From Sphingobacterium sp. (lineage in GTDB: Bacteria; Bacteroidota; Bacteroidia; Sphingobacteriales; Sphingobacteriaceae), in NCBI GenBank assembly GCA_031286695.1, contig JAITTY010000011.1:620001-684000 (forward strand): a stretch of 64,000 nucleotides of DNA, in the 5' to 3' direction. The position numbers and the translations under genes are program-made. The notes under the pieces were generated by a model. It had not been told where the DNA came from, ran no database searches, and saw nothing but the letters and a program-made list of their open reading frames with translations. The number at the start of each line of letters is the position of its first letter. The first letter of the stretch is position 1. Of this stretch, positions 51,285 through 61,104 are shown one piece after another.

Positions 51285-52985
51285 CTAATACTTAATCCCT
51301 TTGATGTTTAGCTGTAAGTTTCTTTTGTTGCGCCACACATTCTCTTCAATGCTGTAGCAGATGTCGAAACTTTGTCCGGAATTGATATGCGTGATATGTT
51401 CGGCCAGACCAAAACCGATACAGTCAAATGAAGGGGAGTCTTCCTGAACAACCGTCATTTTGAGATGATTGGTACCTACTATAAAGGCTTGTCCTACTGC
51501 GTTTACTTTTTTACTGAGGAAAATAGGGGCTTCATTCTGGGGACCGAAAGGTTCAAACTGTTGGAGAATCCGAAAGAATTTAGCGTCGATGTCCTTCAAT
51601 GCTAATTTTGCATCGATTAAAATTTCCTGCGTAAGCATTTCCGGACTGATACGTCGCGATACCACTTCCTCAAAACGATCTTGGAATAATGTGACATTAT
51701 CTAAGGACATCGTTAGTCCAGCAGCATATTTATGACCACCAAATTGTTCCAATAGATCAGCGCATTCACTCAACGCCTCATATAAATCAAAACCCAGTAC
51801 CGAACGGCAGGAACCTGCAATATGACCATTTGTTTCAGTCAATATAATTGTCGGACGGTAATATTTCTCGGTCAGGCGAGAGGCTACGATGCCAATGACC
51901 CCCTTGTGCCAGTCGGCTTTATACAATACCGTGGATTTTCGGCTTTTAAGTAGGGCATTATCTTCAATGAGCGCTAGTGCTTCTTCTGTTATTTTGAGGT
52001 CAAAGTCTTTACGGACATTATTTTGATCGTCTATGCTCGAACTAAAATCTTTGGCTTCTTGCAGCGATTTGGAAATCAACAGTTTGACGGCATCTTTAGC
52101 GTGATCTATTCTGCCCGCAGCATTAATACGGGGTCCGATTTGGAATACAATGTCATTAACAGTAAAGATCTTTGTTCGATTATTTGATAAATCAATCAGT
52201 GCCTTTAGTCCAACGCAGGGATTCGTATTGAGTTTAATAAGGCCAAAGTGGCTGAGTATTCTATTTTCACCGGTAATAGGAACAATGTCCGAAGCAATAC
52301 TCACGGCGACAAGATCCAAAAACTGATAACAGGCATTGATATCCATGCCGTTGGTCAGGATAAAAGCTTGAATTATCTTAAAGCCAATTCCACAGCCCGA
52401 AAGTTCTTTGTAAGGGTACTCACAATCCACACGCTTGGGATCCAATACGGCATAAGCCTTGGGTAGCTCTTCACCAGGGAGGTGATGATCGCCTATAATG
52501 AAATCAATTCCTTTGCTGTTTGCGTAATCTATTTTATCGATTGCCTTGATACCGCAGTCCAGGGCGATAATCAAGCTGAAACCATTGGCTGCTGCGTAGT
52601 CGATTCCTTGTGTAGAGATGCCATAACCTTCGGCATAGCGGTCTGGGATATAAAACTCCAGCTGGCTATGAAATTCCCTGAAAAAACTATAAACAACGGC
52701 TACCGCAGTTGTACCATCCACATCATAGTCTCCATAGATCAGAATTTTTTCTTTGTTGCCGATGGCCTGGATAATACGGGTGATGGCTTTCTCCATATCC
52801 CGCATCAAAAATGGATCGTGCAAATCCGATAATTGAGGTCTAAAAAACTGCTTTGATTCGTCAAAGGTCTCAATTCCCCTGCTTACGAGCAACTCTGCTA
52901 ATACAGTGTTGATGTTTAATTCCTCGCGCAGGTTGTTGGTTATTTTGACATCAGTTTTAGATTTTAGTACCCACCTTTTTTGCAT
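51285..52985 (-). CDS. recJ: Single-stranded-DNA-specific exonuclease RecJ
   Basis: A 566-residue 5'-3' ssDNA exonuclease for recombination and mismatch or base-excision repair. I use the ATG giving MQKRWVLKSK; an in-frame start four codons earlier exists. DHH-family motifs: DYDVDG (D86, D88, D90) and GDHHLPG (D166, H167, H168). The DHHA1 domain has the GSCRS motif, and the C-terminal OB part follows. Length is normal for RecJ. Confidence 0.95.
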   Translation of the reverse strand: MQKRWVLKSKTDVKITNNLREELNINTVLAELLVSRGIETFDESKQFFRPQLSDLHDPFLMRDMEKAITRIIQAIGNKEKILIYGDYDVDGTTAVAVVYSFFREFHSQLEFYIPDRYAEGYGISTQGIDYAAANGFSLIIALDCGIKAIDKIDYANSKGIDFIIGDHHLPGEELPKAYAVLDPKRVDCEYPYKELSGCGIGFKIIQAFILTNGMDINACYQFLDLVAVSIASDIVPITGENRILSHFGLIKLNTNPCVGLKALIDLSNNRTKIFTVNDIVFQIGPRINAAGRIDHAKDAVKLLISKSLQEAKDFSSSIDDQNNVRKDFDLKITEEALALIEDNALLKSRKSTVLYKADWHKGVIGIVASRLTEKYYRPTIILTETNGHIAGSCRSVLGFDLYEALSECADLLEQFGGHKYAAGLTMSLDNVTLFQDRFEEVVSRRISPEMLTQEILIDAKLALKDIDAKFFRILQQFEPFGPQNEAPIFLSKKVNAVGQAFIVGTNHLKMTVVQEDSPSFDCIGFGLAEHITHINSGQSFDICYSIEENVWRNKRNLQLNIKGIKY

Positions 52986-52992
52986 ATCTTTG
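52985..52992 (+). promoter_or_regulatory. Candidate -7 box for the MBL hydrolase gene
   Basis: TATCTTTG fits TAnnTTTG exactly, in the sense direction of the gene at 53100, and overlaps the divergent recJ start. It would give a leader of about 100 nt. The -33 position is only T-rich. Confidence 0.3.
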
Positions 52993-53099
52993 CACAATAT
53001 TTTAAGTGTAAATATACGTTTTAAGGCTGGACTTACCTAATTCCTAAACCTGGTATTGGTCTGCTGTTGCTTAACGTGCATATTCCCAATGTTTTAAAT

Positions 53100-53882
53100 A
53101 TGGTGCAGGCTTATTCTTTATATGAAGGTTCTTTTTCAGTAGACAAAAGCAGAAAATTTATACCTTTTGACCCGTCAATAGACAATCCACAGGACCGGCC
53201 AGGTTCCCTATTTATCCAAGTTCACCCTTTTTTGATTGAAACTGACGCAGGGCTTGTGCTATGCGATACTGGTTTGGGCTATACCGATAAAAATGGCGGG
53301 CTGCAGTTGCATCATAATATCCGTAAATTGGGTTTCAGACCAGATGATGTGAAATATGTTTTAATGTCTCATCTTCATAAAGATCATACTGGTGGGATGG
53401 TGACATTTGAAAACGGGACTGGTCGGATTGCATTTCCAGAAGCCGAATATATCGTCCAACGTGGCGAATGGGAAGACGCCTATTCAGGCATCTCCAGTTC
53501 ATACAGGACCGAGATTTTTGATGTGATTCAACGCAGTGGAAATTTGGTTTTGGTGGAAGGTGAAGGAAGAATAAATACAGAAATCAGCTTCGCGCTCAAT
53601 GGTGGACATACCGCACATCATCAGGCATTTCATATTCAAACGAGTGATCAGCATTATTTCTTTGGCGGTGATGTGCTGCCTGAGCCCGAAGAGATTTTTC
53701 ATAACTATGTTGCCAAATATGATTTTGATGGCCGGCACTCTAAAGAGCTGCGTCAGGAGTACTGGGTTGAAGGTGCAGTAGCAGGCTGGATTTTTTTATT
53801 TTACCATTCAAAAAATATCACCATTGGCCGTAGTCAGATCCGAGAAGATGGAACCTATAAACTGATTGACGCGAAGTCATAA
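53100..53882 (+). CDS. MBL-fold metallo-hydrolase
   Basis: A 260-residue metallo-beta-lactamase-fold hydrolase. The frame opens at a TTG at 53067; the ATG at 53100 (MVQAYSLYEGSFSVD) is a better start. The metal motif is SHLHKDHTGG (H91, H93, D95, H96). A further histidine region is LNGGHTAHHQAFHI, and the late aspartate is in YFFGGDVLPEP. The form is like quorum-quenching lactonases and related hydrolases, but the substrate cannot be assigned. No signal peptide was seen. Confidence 0.85.
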   Translation: MVQAYSLYEGSFSVDKSRKFIPFDPSIDNPQDRPGSLFIQVHPFLIETDAGLVLCDTGLGYTDKNGGLQLHHNIRKLGFRPDDVKYVLMSHLHKDHTGGMVTFENGTGRIAFPEAEYIVQRGEWEDAYSGISSSYRTEIFDVIQRSGNLVLVEGEGRINTEISFALNGGHTAHHQAFHIQTSDQHYFFGGDVLPEPEEIFHNYVAKYDFDGRHSKELRQEYWVEGAVAGWIFLFYHSKNITIGRSQIREDGTYKLIDAKS

Positions 53883-53885
53883 AAG

Positions 53886-53923
53886 AAAAACCTCCATGGC
53901 CTATTCGGCACATGAAGGTTTTT
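53886..53923. terminator. Bidirectional terminator between the MBL gene and susD copy 3
   Basis: AAAAACCTCCATG (53886-53898) and CATGAAGGTTTTT (53911-53923) pair with one mismatch around a 12-nt loop, with A and T runs outside. It serves both convergent genes. Confidence 0.75.
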
Positions 53924-53932
53924 AGGAAGGTT

Positions 53933-55555
53933 TTAGTAGCCTGGATTTTGCGGGAAGGCTGCACCGGTATTACTGTCAATAACTTCCTGTGGTATCGGCC
54001 AAAGAATAAATTCTTTCTTGACGACGGCTTTTGACTGCGGATTCAGTGTTTGCACCCGACGTAGGAAAATATCCTCGCCAAAACGGGCAAGTGTCATGCG
54101 GCGCATTTCCTCGCCAATAAGTTCTCTTGCGCGTTCGTCTAGAATGAAGTCTGCATTAACCGCTGAAGCATCGATTAGTGAGGCTTTCGCACGGGCACGG
54201 ACAGCATTGATGGCATCTTTCGCTTGTGCGGGTTTATTGGCACGCCAGTAAGCTTCAGCCAACAGCAGGTAAGTCTCCGCCAAACGCACTTTCACGCGAT
54301 CCTTCATATTTCCTTCAAATGCGGGATCTACAGCTGTTTTTCCATAGAAAAATTTGGTTGTTGTCGGGAAGACATTGCCCGACTCCTTGATCGCGTCTGT
54401 AAGTTCGATTTTCTTTCCATAGAGTTCAGGTACGGAAGGATCGTTATAATACCAATCACGTTTGATATTGAAAGAGGAGTTTCTGACATCTTGTTTTTCA
54501 TAACTATCCAGCCACCATTGATAAGGACGTACATGACCAAGACCTCTTCCACCAAGGGAATCAGCCAAAGCAAATCCTTTTTGCTGTGAATAGAAAGGTA
54601 CCCAGGCACGTTTGCTCCAATCGGTGTAACGGTCACCGCCGCCTTGTGTGTTGTACTCTAATTGGATGGCCCAGATTGTTTCTTGGTTACCAGAACCTCG
54701 ATTTTGATTGTTTTCGATAAACATATCGTGGAAATAATCTCCAGCTTTATCTTTTTCGGCGCCGAATCGCTGGTCATTTAATTTAAAGAAACCGCTTTGA
54801 ATCACTTTGTTGGCTGCCTCCGCAGCTAGATCTGGCTGTCCAGCTTCGATATATGCCTCTGCAAGGTAGTGTAAGGCAGCCCATTTTGTCAATTTACCCT
54901 CCTGAATGGTTCCTGGATTGTCAGGTAGATTTTCGCTCGCGTATTTAAGGTCTTCAATCATGTGCGTCAAGATTTCAGCTTTCGGTGTGCGGGTGAAATC
55001 GCGGCGTGGTGTTTCGGATACTTTGTCTACCCAAGGCACATCGCCATACAGATTGATTAAGTAACGATAGCTATAGGCGCGGAAGAAACGGGCCGTGGCT
55101 TCCACACGTTTTGGATCGTTTTCTTTGTCTGTCCAGCTGATACCATCCTTTTTTAGGGCCTCTAGGATCGTATTGGTATTACCAATAAATCCGTAGGCAT
55201 ATTTCCAATAATTGCGGACATAAGACGAAGCAGGATTTAGCGTATAATTGCTAAAAGGAGCCAATGTAGCGTCTGTACCTGTGGTTTTGATGGCAACAAT
55301 ATCTGTTCCAACCTGTAGTGCCTCTTGCGGAGTTGCTCCCTGGGAAAAAATACTTCCGTTCCAGGTCAGGAACTCCATGCGGGCATAAGAATATAAGCCA
55401 TTTAGACCAGTTTCGAATCCTTTTGTATTAATATAAGTATTATCTGGCGATTGAAAACTGCTGGTGTCTTCATTTAAGAAGTTCTTGCTGCAGCCTGTGA
55501 AAAGTAAGGCGAGGCCAGCTAGCATTGTATATAAAGTTGTATTTCTTTTCTTCAT
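53933..55555 (-). CDS. SusD/RagB-family nutrient-binding lipoprotein (copy 3)
   Basis: A 540-residue surface lipoprotein paired with the SusC at 55569. I take the ATG giving MKKRNTTLYTMLAGLALLFTGC (Cys22); the frame extends 9 codons upstream into susC. SusD features include RVEATARFFRAYSYRYLINLYGDVPWV, an early TPR helix (NGLYSYAR), RLAETYLLLAEAYWRANK near the C-terminus and FILWPIPQEVIDSN...NPGY. It is quite different from the SusD proteins of loci 1 and 2, so a different substrate is likely. Confidence 0.94.
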   Translation of the reverse strand: MKKRNTTLYTMLAGLALLFTGCSKNFLNEDTSSFQSPDNTYINTKGFETGLNGLYSYARMEFLTWNGSIFSQGATPQEALQVGTDIVAIKTTGTDATLAPFSNYTLNPASSYVRNYWKYAYGFIGNTNTILEALKKDGISWTDKENDPKRVEATARFFRAYSYRYLINLYGDVPWVDKVSETPRRDFTRTPKAEILTHMIEDLKYASENLPDNPGTIQEGKLTKWAALHYLAEAYIEAGQPDLAAEAANKVIQSGFFKLNDQRFGAEKDKAGDYFHDMFIENNQNRGSGNQETIWAIQLEYNTQGGGDRYTDWSKRAWVPFYSQQKGFALADSLGGRGLGHVRPYQWWLDSYEKQDVRNSSFNIKRDWYYNDPSVPELYGKKIELTDAIKESGNVFPTTTKFFYGKTAVDPAFEGNMKDRVKVRLAETYLLLAEAYWRANKPAQAKDAINAVRARAKASLIDASAVNADFILDERARELIGEEMRRMTLARFGEDIFLRRVQTLNPQSKAVVKKEFILWPIPQEVIDSNTGAAFPQNPGY

Positions 55556-55568
55556 GATGTTGATGTGT

Positions 55569-58500
55569 TTAGAATTGGACATTTACTCCCAATGAGAATG
55601 TTCTCGCAACAGGATAAGGGCTGGCAATATTTGTCGTTGTTGGATTACCTGTCGTCGAACTTACGCTCAATGCCTCTACGTTGTAACCTTTGATTTTGGA
55701 GAATGTATAAAGGTTACGGGCGTTGATAAATGCTTTAATAGAAGATAGATTCAGTTTTTTTAGAAAATCTCCATCAAAGGTATAACCTAGGCTAAAGTCT
55801 CTGATTCGCCAGTACGATGAATTGATGTAGTAGGTGTGGTTGTTTACAGGAGTGTATCCAGGCGATGGAATATCTGTATTTGTATTCTCTGGTGTCCAGT
55901 AAGGCATATCAGCAAGGTAATTTGCCCCATTATTAGGTAAGAAACGTTCGATATTTTTGAAATCATCTACTTTCGTCCCACCAAAAGCTCCATTCATAAA
56001 GAATGATAGGGAGAAATTCTTATAGGTGAAATCATTGCCGATACCTAGTGTATAAGGGGATATTTTGTTTCCCATCATGGTGCGGTCACTGGCATCAATT
56101 TTACCATCGTTATTCAAATCTGCTAGCTTGGCGTCGCCGGGTTTCGCTTTAGGTTGATAGGAGTTTGCGATGTCGTCGCCCTCTTGCCATACACCAATGA
56201 CCTTATAGTCGTAGAAAATACGAATTGGCTTTCCGATTAACCAGGCATTGGTCAAATCGTCTTTTCCATCAGCGCGCAGTTTCGTGATTTTGTTGTTGTT
56301 ATAGGCAAAGGTTGTATTAACATTCCATTGGAAATTATCGTTTTTGACCGGTATGGCATTCAAAGTAACTTCGATTCCTTTATTGGAGGTCTCCCCGATA
56401 TTGGTTAAAATGGTATTATAACCATTCATGACAGGGACCTGTTCGCTTAATAAAAGATCCGATGTTTTGGATGAATAGTAATCGATCGTTCCGGAAAGTC
56501 TATTTTTAAGGATACCAAAATCTAAACCAAGGTTTAACGAAGCTGTAGTCTCCCAAGTTAGATTGCTTCCACGGCCATTGAAATTCATCACAAGTCCTTT
56601 GACCGGGTCAAGACCATAGATATAATCTACGTTGGTCAGACGGTCGTAAGTTTGGTAAGGTGATACGGCCTGGTTTCCATTTTTACCATAAGAAACACGA
56701 AGTTTTAACAGATCGAAATAGTCCTGCACATTTCCTTCTTTAGAAATTACCCAGGCTCCTGCAATGGATGGGAAAAATGCATATCGGTTGTTGACAGAGA
56801 ATGCACTATAACCATCCGAACGACCGGTCAAAGTTAATAGGTAACGATCCTTAAAAGCATAGTTGATTCTTCCCATATAGGAAATCATGGCCGTATTTTG
56901 GAGGTTGGATTCGATCTTAAGGTTTTTTGACGCAGAAGCCATGTTGTTATACCCAGCATCTGATACAAAATCGTCTCCATTCATCTTCGAGGTTTTGAGA
57001 TTTGTTTTCTGTGAAGAATAGAGGCCCACGACATTGATCTTGTGGTCACCAAAGGTACGATCATAGGTCAAGAGATTTTCCCAGGTCCAATCCCAGAAAT
57101 GCTCATTGTAAATTGAACCGGTACCATTCACGCCACGTCCAGTAACTGTATTTGAACCGTAGTAAGAGTTTTCGTTGATATTTCTGTAGTTTGTTCCGAA
57201 AGTAGTTTTGAAACTTAATCCTTCAATAGGGAGTTTCACATCAAGCCAGGTATTGGCATAGACTGTTCTTCGTGTCTGATCCCATTGGCCTTTTTCGTCT
57301 GCGAAAGGATGTGCCCAAAGTGTTTGTGCGTACATTGGGTACGTAACAGCAGTACCATCAGCCTCGCGGTTTTTACTATAAGGAGCGAGTTTGACAACGC
57401 TCTCAAGGTTGGGTTGCACGCCATCGCGGTTGCCTTGCGACGCTTGCATGGTCATTCCTAACTTTAACCAGGAGCTTAAACTCTGGTTGAGATTTAGGTT
57501 GACATTGTATCTTTCATACGGGGTGTTTTTTACCACGCCATCTTGATTGAGGTAACTGACAGAAGCATAATAATCGGATTTATCCGTTCCGCCTGAAAAG
57601 CTGAGCTGATGTTCCTGAACTGGCGCTCCGCTATTGAATACTTCATCCTGCCAATTGACTTCTTCCCCTTTTTTGTACTGTTCCAAAACGTTGGCAAAAA
57701 GATAATTCTCCGGATTCAGCTGGTCGCCGGTTTTTCCTTTTGAAGCCTGGTAATCACGCATAAATTGGATGTACTGTGGGCCATTCATCAATTTAAGGCG
57801 GCGTTCTACACTTTGAACCCCAAAATAACCATTGTAATTGATGCGCGCTTTTCCTGCTGCTCCTTTTTTCGATGTGATTAGGATGACACCATTTGCCGCT
57901 CTTGAACCATAGATTGCAGTAGACGAAGCATCTTTCAATACGGAAATACTGGCAATTGTATTGGAGGAGATATCACCTAGGGAACCGCTAAAAGGAATAC
58001 CATCTAAGATAATTAACGGGGCGTTGGAAGCTGAGATCGAGTTCTCGCCCCGAATATTGATGGATGCTGTTTCTCCGGGTTTGGCAGATCCTGAATTGAT
58101 CGCTAGACCAGAAATTTTACCTTGAAGTTTGTCGACAACATTTGGAGAGTTTATTCGTTCCAGTGATTTTGCTTCTACTGTCGCGATACTTCCTGTTAAA
58201 TCGCTTTTCTTCTGCTTTCCATAACCTACGACCACGACTTCATCCAAAACATCCTCGGACTTCGTCAAGGTTATTTGTGCTGCTTGTGATGCAGAAACTT
58301 CTTTCGCTGTAAATCCGATGGAGTTAAATGTGAGGATGGCACTCTTTGAACTGACGCTCAGGGAGAAGACGCCGTCTTGATTGGTTGTTGTTGCTGCCGC
58401 TTTGCCTTTCTCGGAAACGGTAACGCCGCTTATTGGTTTTCCGGTTTCGTCAACGACCTTGCCGGAGATAACTTGCTGGAAAGGTGAACGAACGGTTATA

Positions 58501-58598
58501 GCAACCAAATTGCGTGGATTTGCTACCCCGCAAATAGGTGCTGCTAATGACAAGATTGATAAGGGTGTCAGTAGGATGAGATGACTCTTTTTGACCAT
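55569..58598 (-). CDS. SusC/RagA-family TonB-dependent receptor (copy 3, no STN)
   Basis: A 1009-residue outer-membrane TonB-dependent transporter. Signal peptide at the N-terminus, carboxypeptidase-regulatory-like domain (about 43-115, QVISGKVVDETGKPISGVTV), Ton box LDEVVVVGYGKQKKSDLTGS, plug with LIILDGIPFSGSLGDI and ISVLKDASSTAIYGSRAANG, and barrel ending in FSLGVNVQF. It lacks the STN domain, in agreement with the absence of a neighbouring ECF/FecR pair. Transcribed before susD (gap 13 bp). No glycosidase or peptidase gene adjoins, so the substrate cannot be guessed. Confidence 0.95.
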   Translation of the reverse strand: MVKKSHLILLTPLSILSLAAPICGVANPRNLVAITVRSPFQQVISGKVVDETGKPISGVTVSEKGKAAATTTNQDGVFSLSVSSKSAILTFNSIGFTAKEVSASQAAQITLTKSEDVLDEVVVVGYGKQKKSDLTGSIATVEAKSLERINSPNVVDKLQGKISGLAINSGSAKPGETASINIRGENSISASNAPLIILDGIPFSGSLGDISSNTIASISVLKDASSTAIYGSRAANGVILITSKKGAAGKARINYNGYFGVQSVERRLKLMNGPQYIQFMRDYQASKGKTGDQLNPENYLFANVLEQYKKGEEVNWQDEVFNSGAPVQEHQLSFSGGTDKSDYYASVSYLNQDGVVKNTPYERYNVNLNLNQSLSSWLKLGMTMQASQGNRDGVQPNLESVVKLAPYSKNREADGTAVTYPMYAQTLWAHPFADEKGQWDQTRRTVYANTWLDVKLPIEGLSFKTTFGTNYRNINENSYYGSNTVTGRGVNGTGSIYNEHFWDWTWENLLTYDRTFGDHKINVVGLYSSQKTNLKTSKMNGDDFVSDAGYNNMASASKNLKIESNLQNTAMISYMGRINYAFKDRYLLTLTGRSDGYSAFSVNNRYAFFPSIAGAWVISKEGNVQDYFDLLKLRVSYGKNGNQAVSPYQTYDRLTNVDYIYGLDPVKGLVMNFNGRGSNLTWETTASLNLGLDFGILKNRLSGTIDYYSSKTSDLLLSEQVPVMNGYNTILTNIGETSNKGIEVTLNAIPVKNDNFQWNVNTTFAYNNNKITKLRADGKDDLTNAWLIGKPIRIFYDYKVIGVWQEGDDIANSYQPKAKPGDAKLADLNNDGKIDASDRTMMGNKISPYTLGIGNDFTYKNFSLSFFMNGAFGGTKVDDFKNIERFLPNNGANYLADMPYWTPENTNTDIPSPGYTPVNNHTYYINSSYWRIRDFSLGYTFDGDFLKKLNLSSIKAFINARNLYTFSKIKGYNVEALSVSSTTGNPTTTNIASPYPVARTFSLGVNVQF

Positions 58599-59192
58599 AG
58601 GTGTGTAATTTAGATTCAGTAAGTGTGTAATTTAGATTCAGCAATTATAAAGAAATAAAGCGTTGTCAATTCTTTGCTTGTTGGAACAAACGATTGCATG
58701 AACTACGAAAACGTTATAGAAATCGGCATTTGTAATGAAAATGGAAGCTAATTGGATCTGGTCCGATCTGATCTAACAGGCTAAGCGTTTGAGCTGACAC
58801 TTTAACAGCTAGGAAGTAGACTTAGTAGGGTGTTTAAGATGGAGTTGTCAAGTAGTCTTAGGTAGAAAATCTGGAAAAATAGGTTAAAAAGGTTGTTTTT
58901 CAGCTGTTTTTTTAGTATTTTGGGATAATTTGCTTCTTTTAGCCCATTCCGTCAGATGCCTGCGGATTCGTTTAAGATTGATTTTTTGGGTAAATTTGTA
59001 TTTTAGTAGCTAAGGGCTAACGCTGTTTTTTCTGAAAGCAGTTATTTTTATTGATTCGTGTTTTTTTAAGAGGTATCAATGAGCTTGTTGCACTTGGTTA
59101 TTGGCAAGAAAGAACCTTTTTTGTTTCCATCACTTTTGGAGCACACAAAATTTTGGAGGTTTTATTATTAGTATTTATTTAAATAGAAGATT
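58599..59192. other. Divergent intergenic region, susC copy 3 / KhtT-like gene
   Basis: 594 bp with no convincing ORF. Next to susC are two copies of a 19-bp direct repeat (58601-58641). Further on are short repeats such as TTGTTGGAACAA (about 58679-58690) and T-rich DNA. It must hold two divergent promoters, but I found no exact TAnnTTTG match. Confidence 0.5.
58601..58641. repeat. Two 19-bp direct repeats in the susC copy 3 leader
   Basis: GTGTGTAATTTAGATTCAG occurs at 58601-58619 and again at 58623-58641, giving a period of 22 bp (about two DNA turns). The first copy starts 2 bp upstream of the susC ATG, so both would be in the mRNA leader or straddle the promoter. Confidence 0.7.
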
Positions 59193-59672
59193 ATGTCTAT
59201 TGTAAGAGAGTCCGATCTGATTGGAATTGGAAAAAAATTTCAAATTGAAACCGATGCTGGAGACAACATGGTTGTTGTTATCCATGACGATGGCAGACGG
59301 GAACTTTATCGCTATGATGACGAGGAGCACGAGTCACGTTGCGTTATGACGCTAAATGACGATGAATCTCGTCAGATCGCAGGTATTATTGGTGGCCTGT
59401 CCTACAAGCCAAAGGCTTTGGAGACAATTGAGGTTGCTTTGGACGATTTACGTATAGAATGGTACAAGGTAGAGGGTAAAAATGAAGGTGCCGGAAAGAC
59501 AATTGGCGAGCTGGAAGTTCGTCAGCGTACCGGTGCTTCGATCATTGCTGGCATACGGGATGATGACACGGTTATCAATCCTGGACCATCTTATTTGATT
59601 AGCCCGGGTACAACCCTCGTCATTGCCGGAAAGAAGAATAATATCAAACTTTTAAAGGAAATTTTACTGTAA
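59193..59672 (+). CDS. Cation/proton antiporter regulatory subunit (KhtT-like, TrkA-C domain)
   Basis: A 159-residue cytoplasmic regulator. Residues 1-about 70 form a KhtT-type N-terminal domain (SIVRESDLIGIGKKFQIETD). Residues about 77-159 form a TrkA C-terminal (RCK_C) ligand-binding domain (GKTIGELEVRQRTGASIIAG, SPGTTLVIAGKKNNIKLLKE). It is followed after 3 bp by the antiporter gene. In KhtTU of Bacillus this subunit gates K+ efflux; by analogy it controls the partner here. Confidence 0.88.
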   Translation: MSIVRESDLIGIGKKFQIETDAGDNMVVVIHDDGRRELYRYDDEEHESRCVMTLNDDESRQIAGIIGGLSYKPKALETIEVALDDLRIEWYKVEGKNEGAGKTIGELEVRQRTGASIIAGIRDDDTVINPGPSYLISPGTTLVIAGKKNNIKLLKEILL

Positions 59673-59675
59673 TTT

Positions 59676-60917
59676 ATGCTATCACATACCTTAATTCTGG
59701 AAATTGGAATCGCTGTAGGACTTGTTGCCATTGTTGGCCTGATTGCCAATAAGCTTAAGTTTTCTGTTATTCCGTTTTTCATTATCATAGGTATGGTGTT
59801 GGGGCAGCACGCCCCGCAAGTTGGCATGGTGGATTTAACATTTACAGAAAGTAAGCCCTTTATAGATTTCATGGGGCGGTTGGGCGTATTGTTCCTGCTG
59901 TTCTACCTTGGCCTTGAGTTTTCAGTCAATCGGCTTATTAAGTCCGGTAAAGCAATTGTGACCGGAGGGACAATTTATGTCTTACTGAATTTTACCTCAG
60001 GCTTATTGATCGGATGGTTAATGGATATGCCTTTTAAAGAAATGATGGTGCTATGTGGCATTATGACAAGTTCATCCACAGCTATTGTTGCAAAGGTTCT
60101 GACAGATCTTAAACGTACGGCTAACCCTGAGACAGAGGTTATTATGGGGATGATTATGTTCGACGATCTGTTTATCGCAATGCATATTTCTTTTCTTTCG
60201 GGTCTGATACTGACGGGGAGCAGTTCGTTTTGGACAGTTGCCGGTACTTCGCTGCTTGCCTTGGGATTTATATTGACCTTTTTGATCTTGGGCAGAAAAC
60301 TGGTTCCTTCGATCGACCGTCTATTGAAAGAGAAAACTTCCGAATTATTCATATTGATCATCTTTGCGCTCCTTTTTATTGTCGCGGGATTTTCCGAAAC
60401 GATTCATGTGGCAGAGGCTATTGGCGCGTTGATGGCCGGATTGGTACTGGCGGATTCGCAATACATCAAAAAGATCGAATCGATGGTGCTACCCTATAAG
60501 GATTTCTTTGGGGCTATGTTTTTCTTTAGTTTCGGATTGTCTATTGATATTATGTCGCTTGGAGGTGCTGTATTGTGGGCTTCGATTGCAGCGCTGGTAA
60601 CGGTGATGGGCAATCTTGCTTCGGGATATTTTGCGGCGAAATTTTCGGGTATGAAACCAAAAACCTCATTTGATATTGGCTTTACTCTTTCAGCCCGTGG
60701 CGAATTTTCTATTATTATGGCGAATATAGGTAAAGCCGGAGCTCTATTGCCCGTTATTCAATCTTTTGTGGTCGTCTATGTACTGATTCTTTCCATTGTC
60801 TCCCCACTATTGACCAAAGAGTCACGCAATCTGTGGAAACTGCTTTTCGGTGCGGATGCCAATAGCGCCAAGCCTTTGAAAAAGCTGAGTGATTTGGAAA
60901 ATAATCAGGGAAGGTAA
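59676..60917 (+). CDS. Cation/proton antiporter (CPA2 family, KhtU/KefB-like)
   Basis: A 413-residue membrane antiporter with about 12-13 helices. CPA2 features include LIANKLKFSVIPFFIIIGMV at the start, RLGVLFLLFYLGLEF, the segment MTSSSTAIVAKVLTDLKRTA and MIMFDDLFIAMHISFLSG with the transport-site aspartate pair, and FTLSARGEFSIIMANIGKAG. There is no C-terminal TrkA-N domain; regulation is through the separate gene upstream. Probably exports K+ or Na+ in exchange for H+. Confidence 0.9.
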   Translation: MLSHTLILEIGIAVGLVAIVGLIANKLKFSVIPFFIIIGMVLGQHAPQVGMVDLTFTESKPFIDFMGRLGVLFLLFYLGLEFSVNRLIKSGKAIVTGGTIYVLLNFTSGLLIGWLMDMPFKEMMVLCGIMTSSSTAIVAKVLTDLKRTANPETEVIMGMIMFDDLFIAMHISFLSGLILTGSSSFWTVAGTSLLALGFILTFLILGRKLVPSIDRLLKEKTSELFILIIFALLFIVAGFSETIHVAEAIGALMAGLVLADSQYIKKIESMVLPYKDFFGAMFFFSFGLSIDIMSLGGAVLWASIAALVTVMGNLASGYFAAKFSGMKPKTSFDIGFTLSARGEFSIIMANIGKAGALLPVIQSFVVVYVLILSIVSPLLTKESRNLWKLLFGADANSAKPLKKLSDLENNQGR

Positions 60918-61047
60918 ACCCGTGGATAGGCTACAGCTTTTTGTGGGTTGGTCACAAAATAGCTGGTGCTAAAAAAATCAAGCCAAACTTTTTGAGCATC
61001 TAAAGCTCAAACGATCTTTTAGAAGAGGTATATAGAATATATAAACA

Positions 61048-61084
61048 AAACAGGGCTATCCAATATTTTTGAATAGCCCTGTTT
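61048..61084. terminator. Bidirectional terminator between the antiporter and DUF59 genes
   Basis: AAACAGGGCTAT (61048-61059) and ATAGCCCTGTTT (61073-61084) form a perfect 12-bp stem with a 13-nt T-rich loop, between two convergent genes. Confidence 0.75.
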
Positions 61085-61104
61085 GTATGATTAGGTGCTA
61101 AATT

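Noticed and set aside
58601..58641. CRISPR array
   Set aside because: Only two 19-bp units with a 3-bp spacer, and no cas genes.
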